Under the pieces are notes generated by a model. It was not told where the DNA came from, did not search any database, and saw nothing but the letters and a program-made list of their open reading frames with translations. A program made the translations under genes and the position numbers. From Sinonovacula constricta (taxonomy: Eukaryota > Mollusca > Bivalvia > Cardiida > Solecurtidae), in contig CM017568.1 of the NCBI GenBank assembly GCA_007844125.1, positions 10,727,780 to 10,791,779 on the forward strand: 64,000 nucleotides of DNA. The letters run 5' to 3'. This document shows positions 59,581-64,000 of this stretch, piece after piece (position 1 is the first letter of the stretch; each line of letters begins with the position of its first letter).

Positions 59581-61599
59581 AATTGCCATGAATAAACGAT
59601 TTTTACAGTTCTGTCTTTCCCCGTGCTTCTTGTGCAAAGTGTACATGTCAAAGCAACAACTGCACTTCGCGTATATGAACTTGAATATCGGTTAATTTTG
59701 GTAGCAATCAGATTTTATACAATGATAATACAAAGGAAATATCTACCGTCATAAAGGTTATATTTACCAATCTTTAAGTTGCATATTTGGTAATATTCAT
59801 GTTAACTTTGTATTGTTGTATTGGCTTAAACCAATTTAATTTGGTTTGCATATATGTTTAATGGATTTAATTTGAATTAAGTACAGAAAACCACTGTATA
59901 CTTTACAAGAATTAAAAGATGCATAATAAAATGTGTTTTCTTTTTTTCTGTACCTATCCATGACATGATTTAAAACAATGATTTCCTTTCGTAACACAAC
60001 TTACCATATGTATCAATTTAAGCATGTTGTATTACAATTATTTAAGATTCGGTTCTCTTCACACTTTGTGTAAATAAAGTATATGTTGAAGTAATCACTG
60101 TTACCTCATGGGGAGAGAGATGGGGAAGGTCCAAGGAAGCGAGAGAGCTATAGAAATAGGGAGGGAGTGAATGTGGGAGCGAGAGGGAGAGCGAGGAGGG
60201 TGGGGTGCATTCAACCTGTTAACTGAAAACTTTCTGCGACCAATAGAATTAGTTTACTAAAATGTTAATCTGAAATGTAAAGTCGCGGTAGACAATTATC
60301 ATTGCAAAATAACGCACTTTTATAAAGTAAATGTAAGGACCTGGAGGCAAACATCACACTTTTTTAGAAAGGTTTCAATTGTTATTGTCTTGAGCGACGA
60401 AGACGTAAACAACTGAAAAACGTTTAAGTTATAAAAGTGTCTGGATATCGTTCCAAACATGCACATTGCATGTTAAACATAATATCACTGTTCCGTGGAT
60501 GTTTTTTATTTGAAAGAAATATTAAAATTTAAATATTGTTAACATATTTGCCAGTAAATGGCCAATTATTCACAATAGAATAATTTGTACAAATGTATTT
60601 GTTATACATGTATTTGTTATACTGTGTCACCATATATATGTGTTGCATATTACATTGCTTAATACATGCTAGGAATAGACATTGGTCTTGTTATAGTTGA
60701 AGGTAATGACTTGTTAACTGTCAGCCCTGTTAATTGTCTGGGCCTACATGTATGATTTGCTGTATTATACTGATAAGATATTAAGGATTGAGAGTTAATT
60801 ATATTTTTGTTTTAGTAACAAAACTGCAGGCATACGTACACCCCACACAGATATACATTAATCATCAGACACTCACACATGCATGGTCTGGAACTGGAGA
60901 TATTAAGGGACTTAAATTAACTTAGAATACAATTTTTAAATAAGAAGTAAAGTAGAAAGCGACTGAACGTATGCATGAATAAAAGCTAGTTATACCGCGA
61001 ACTTTCTTAACCAGCAACAATGAAAAAGAAATTCAAATGAAAGATGCATGAAAACTAATGGCAGATGAATGTATAAAAGAAAAAGAAAACCAAACATGTT
61101 TTGAAGAATGAAAGAACAATAAGGGCATTTAAAACTTACATTGTAGAAATCACGAATATGTTAGCAGCTAGACCAAAGTCAAAAGCACTTGGTGAATGGC
61201 AAATCAAGATTTGGAATATATTGAAAAAGCAATATGTCATTGTTATGGCCAATCACCTTCACGAAACTAAAATAATAATGATCATCTACATTAGTGTTGA
61301 ATACAAGCCCATGCATTATATGTAGAAGTTTTGCTAAAGTTTTTAGATTCGAGATACTGTGTAACTTCAAATTTAGTAAACAGTTCACAGTCATAAATTC
61401 GGCGTATAACTTTTCAGCGTCAGTTCTTCTCAACACATGACTGTGGGGTATATTGATGTCCTTTTAGTGTGTTATTTGCGTACAGCAGTTCTTTTGTTTC
61501 AATAGATTAAATATGCATATGAGATTCTGCAACAACAGAGCCACAAAACGTGCACGTATAGTCACATCTGTTTACTACCACTTTGCTGACAACAATTAG
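59581..61599. other. Unique non-coding spacer
   Basis: AT-rich with a GA-rich patch at 60,108-60,206. No gene, repeat family or homology to the units was recognised. Confidence 0.4.
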
Positions 61600-62020
61600 A
61601 TGGATGATGCTGAACAATCCATTAATGTTTGTAGAACTGATACAAGGTTTTTAGCATAGCTATTCGCCAGGAACATGCACTCGCATAAAGTAAGTTTGTA
61701 TTGAAGAAGGACAAGGTTTCCTTTTGTCAGTTTTAAACTGCGTGCAGATTGGGATATGTTTAATACTCTTTGTTACTTATCATAAAGATGTAAGCCTAGA
61801 ACAATAAGAAAATAAAATACCGTTTGAAATGTTTGTCCATTGTTCGACGCCCTGTTGATAAGTGATTTTTAATTGCATGCATGCATTGTCTAAAACTTAT
61901 GGAATGGAAGAAGAATGCACCCGGCCTTACCTATTGTTAGCTAACAGTGTTTTGGCTTGTGAAAGGACTTCTTATCGAAGGACAGCAAAATGCATGGATT
62001 GTAGTTCTGTCAAATATTTG

Positions 62021-62021
<1 letters not shown>

Positions 62022-62078
<57 letters not shown>

Positions 62079-62093
62079 GCTGCTACTACTACT
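62022..62093 (+). repeat. (TAC)n array, unit D
   Basis: About 70 bases of nearly pure CTA/TAC repeat, at the position expected relative to the lectin exon. Confidence 0.95.
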
Positions 62094-62379
62094 TTTACGA
62101 CGGAACCCTGAAATAAACATGTATTCAGCTGCTGTCTAATTTTGCTTTGTTTTTAAAAGTATACCCATTTCCAGTTTGTTGCTAAGTGATCAGATACAAA
62201 GTACAATACAATATACAATTCACAAGGCGTTAACAGACATTTAGTCTCCGCCTTTGTCAAGCGGTTCATCGCTGCTTGTCCAAAGTTCAGAAACGGGCCG
62301 TATCACCATTGAAGCTCTGATAAGTGGTCTCATATAAACAGGAAATCTACCACTACTGATAAAAGGTAAAAAATCCCCA

Positions 62380-62410
62380 CTTATCCATAATTAAGTACTT
62401 ACTATTTACC
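62380..62410 (+). promoter_or_regulatory. Conserved upstream block, unit D
   Basis: 'ttatccataattaagtact' followed by 'tactattt'. The TAATTA core is kept but the ATTGG (CCAAT) seen in copies 1-3 has become ATTTA. 'aatgtaagtgcg' follows at about 62,431. Confidence 0.45.
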
Positions 62411-62565
62411 CACAGAAAATATCTTAACAAAATGTAAGTGCGTGTCGCCAAACCTCTCAAAACCTCTCAAAGTAGTTGTTGTATTGGTCAGAGCACATCA
62501 TAAAATCATACAAGACAATACATTTAGCGCAAAATTAAAATTTGCTAGACACATCAAACAATTCG

Positions 62566-62802
62566 ATGAAATCGGAACATGGATATTTTTTTGCTTGGGC
62601 AGGATTTGTCATGATTGCGGTTGTCGCTGGTGACACGATGATCTGTCGGGGAGTAGCTGATGACGTCATTGGCGACGGTGGATTGTCGGGGATGTCGGAA
62701 AAGATTCGCAGCTTGGAAGAGCAGGTCCGTCAGCTGAGAAAACTGGTGCACGAGAAGAATAAGCTGTCTGTGTTCTCTACCGTCGATGGTCTACCATCCT
62801 GA
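62566..62802 (+). pseudogene. Orphan lectin first exon, copy 4
   Basis: Encodes leader and coiled coil like the other copies (MKSEHGYFFAWAGFVMIAV; SLEEQVRQLRKLVHEKN) and stays open for 78 codons. The exon 1 donor (AGGG/gtaagt in copy 1) is replaced by 'ccatcctga', giving an immediate stop. No fibrinogen exon follows. A deletion joining exon 1 to DNA normally more than 1.8 kb downstream of the lectin stop explains this. If transcribed it would yield a small secreted coiled-coil peptide, but a pseudogene is more likely. Confidence 0.85.
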
Positions 62803-63165
62803 TTATATCCTCATATCCTCTCTTAGTTTTCTTCTTGCTTTACACCGTAAAGTTATTTGTCAGGATTAATATTTTGGTCGAAATAATGATCTAGCCACAC
62901 ACATTTTTTTCCCTAGTGGTTTTTTAACAGGAAGAAATCGACAAATTACTAGCAATGCACACAAGCAAAGACCGAAACGTTGCAACTGTTCTTTCATGTA
63001 TACAACGACAGGCTGTTTCGTTACATTCGTATGCTGTTATTTATTGCATTTCTTGTAGTACAATCTACTAGTCAAGCCTTCTTTTCACCGTTTTTTTTTG
63101 CAATTGATGCAAATACTGGGATTATTGCAAAAACGGTAGACATGCCCAATAGTTTTTGCAATAAC
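62803..63165. other. Non-coding, homologous to 24,600-24,810
   Basis: Matches such as 'acacaagcaaagaccgaa' and 'tacattcgtatgc' link it with the region downstream of lectins 1 and 2. No gene. Confidence 0.6.
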
Positions 63166-63167
63166 AG

Positions 63168-64000
63168 CTGATTATCTCCATATGTCAGGCCTCACAGGCT
63201 GTCATCTGATTACCATCCCCTGCGGCTTATCTCTATATGTCAGGCCCCACAGGCTGTCATCTGATTGCCATCCTCTGCGGATTATCTCCATATGTCAGGC
63301 CCCACAGGCTGTCATCTGATTACCATCCCCTGTGGATTATCTCCATATGTCAGGCCTCACAGGCTGTCATCTGATTACCCCCCCCCCCCCTGCGGATTAT
63401 CTTTATATGCCAGGCCCCACAGGCTGTCACCTGATTACCCTCCCCTGCGGATTATCTCCATATGTCAGGCCTCACAGGCTGTCATCTGACTGTCATCTGA
63501 TTACCATCCCCTGTGGATTATCTCCATATGTCAGGCCCCACAGGCTGTCATCTGATTACCATCCCCTGCGGATTATCTCCATATGTCAGGCCTCACAGGC
63601 TGTCATCTGATTACCATCCCCTGCGGATTATCTCCATATGTCAGGCCCCACAGGCTGTCATCTGATTACCATCCCCTGCAGATTATCTTCATATGTCAGG
63701 CCTCACAGGCAGTCATCTGATTACCATCCCCTGCGGATTATCTTCATATGTCAGGCCTCACAGGCAGTCATCTGATTACCATCCCCTGCGGATTATCTTC
63801 ATATGTCAGGCCTCACAGGCAGTCATCTGATTACCATCCCCTGTGGATTATCTCCATATGTCAGGCCCAACAGGCTGTCATCTGATTACCATCCCCTGCG
63901 GATTATCTCCATATGTCAGGCCTCACAGGCTGTCATCTGATTACCATCCCCTGCGGATTATCTCCATATGTCAGGCCCCACAGGCTGTCATCTGATTACC
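63168..64000 (+). repeat. 55-bp satellite, continues past window end
   Basis: About 15 units of 'gattatctccatatgtcagg', 'ccccacaggctgtcatctga' and 'ttaccatcccctgcg'. Units fall in two main types (ccccacagg versus cctcacagg) that partly alternate, suggesting a 110-bp dimer in places. One unit (near 63,481) has a short internal duplication of 'tgtcatctga'. The period is not a multiple of 3, so the ORFs through it are incidental. Confidence 0.97.

Larger units (their letters stand above)
61600..63165. repeat. Fragmentary, diverged unit D
   Basis: From about 61,600 the sequence matches 15,370 onward in unit A with many mismatches ('aatccattaatgtttgtag'; 'cgtttgaaatgtttgtcc'). Then come a (TAC)n tract, the conserved lectin upstream block and a lectin first exon. 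After 62,803 it matches the region beginning near 24,600 of unit A. The fibrinogen exon is missing. Confidence 0.8.

Noticed and set aside
63168..64000. CRISPR-like array (also the 40-bp and 33-bp arrays)
   Set aside because: There are no unique spacers, units are head-to-tail satellites, and the genome is eukaryotic.

Overview
This is a eukaryotic, AT-rich window, almost certainly from a bivalve mollusc. The evidence is two-exon genes for secreted fibrinogen-domain (FREP/ficolin-like) lectins, tRNA-derived SINEs, zinc-knuckle LINE ORF1 remnants, (TAC)n and minisatellite arrays, and an element ending in the 'gggccattatggctctcttg' type tail common in bivalve genomes. The species is not determined.

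The layout is a tandem segmental array. Unit A (1-29,044) and unit B (29,045-53,856) align over nearly their whole length. Unit C (53,857 to about 56,260) begins with the same sequence but has lost roughly 14.4 kb internally. A fragmentary unit D (about 61,600-63,165) follows a non-homologous spacer. Each unit carries a fibrinogen-domain lectin gene: three are complete two-exon genes (21,320-22,803; 45,853-47,334; 54,720-56,257) and one is an orphan first exon (62,566-62,802). The units also carry pieces of a gene that I recognise as ZC3H11A-like, an mRNA-export factor, without its CCCH fingers. These pieces are complementary wrecks. A has frameshifted 3' exons, B has stops, indels and a lost splice donor in its 5' exons but clean 3' exons, and C has clean 5' exons but no 3' exons.

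The units differ by private insertions with readable target-site duplications. A has a hAT element (8-bp TSD) and a 5'-truncated LINE inside a (TAC)n array. B has two Mutator-like elements (9-bp TSDs). C has an ~800-bp element built from 145-bp repeats. A SINE with a 9-bp TSD is shared by A and B and so predates their split. The lectin genes show patchwork similarity: a GC-rich, nearly identical first part of the fibrinogen domain, an AT-rich and strongly diverged ligand-binding part, and a short conversion-like tract.

The right-hand spacer holds a 33-bp minisatellite, a dead Tc1-like transposase, a ~600-bp purine-rich strand and, at the end, a 55-bp satellite running off the window. The best-supported functional genes are the three lectins. 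Most other coding traces are pseudogenes or mobile-element remains. Unpurged haplotypes laid end to end could imitate the A/B duplication, so the array should be confirmed with spanning reads.
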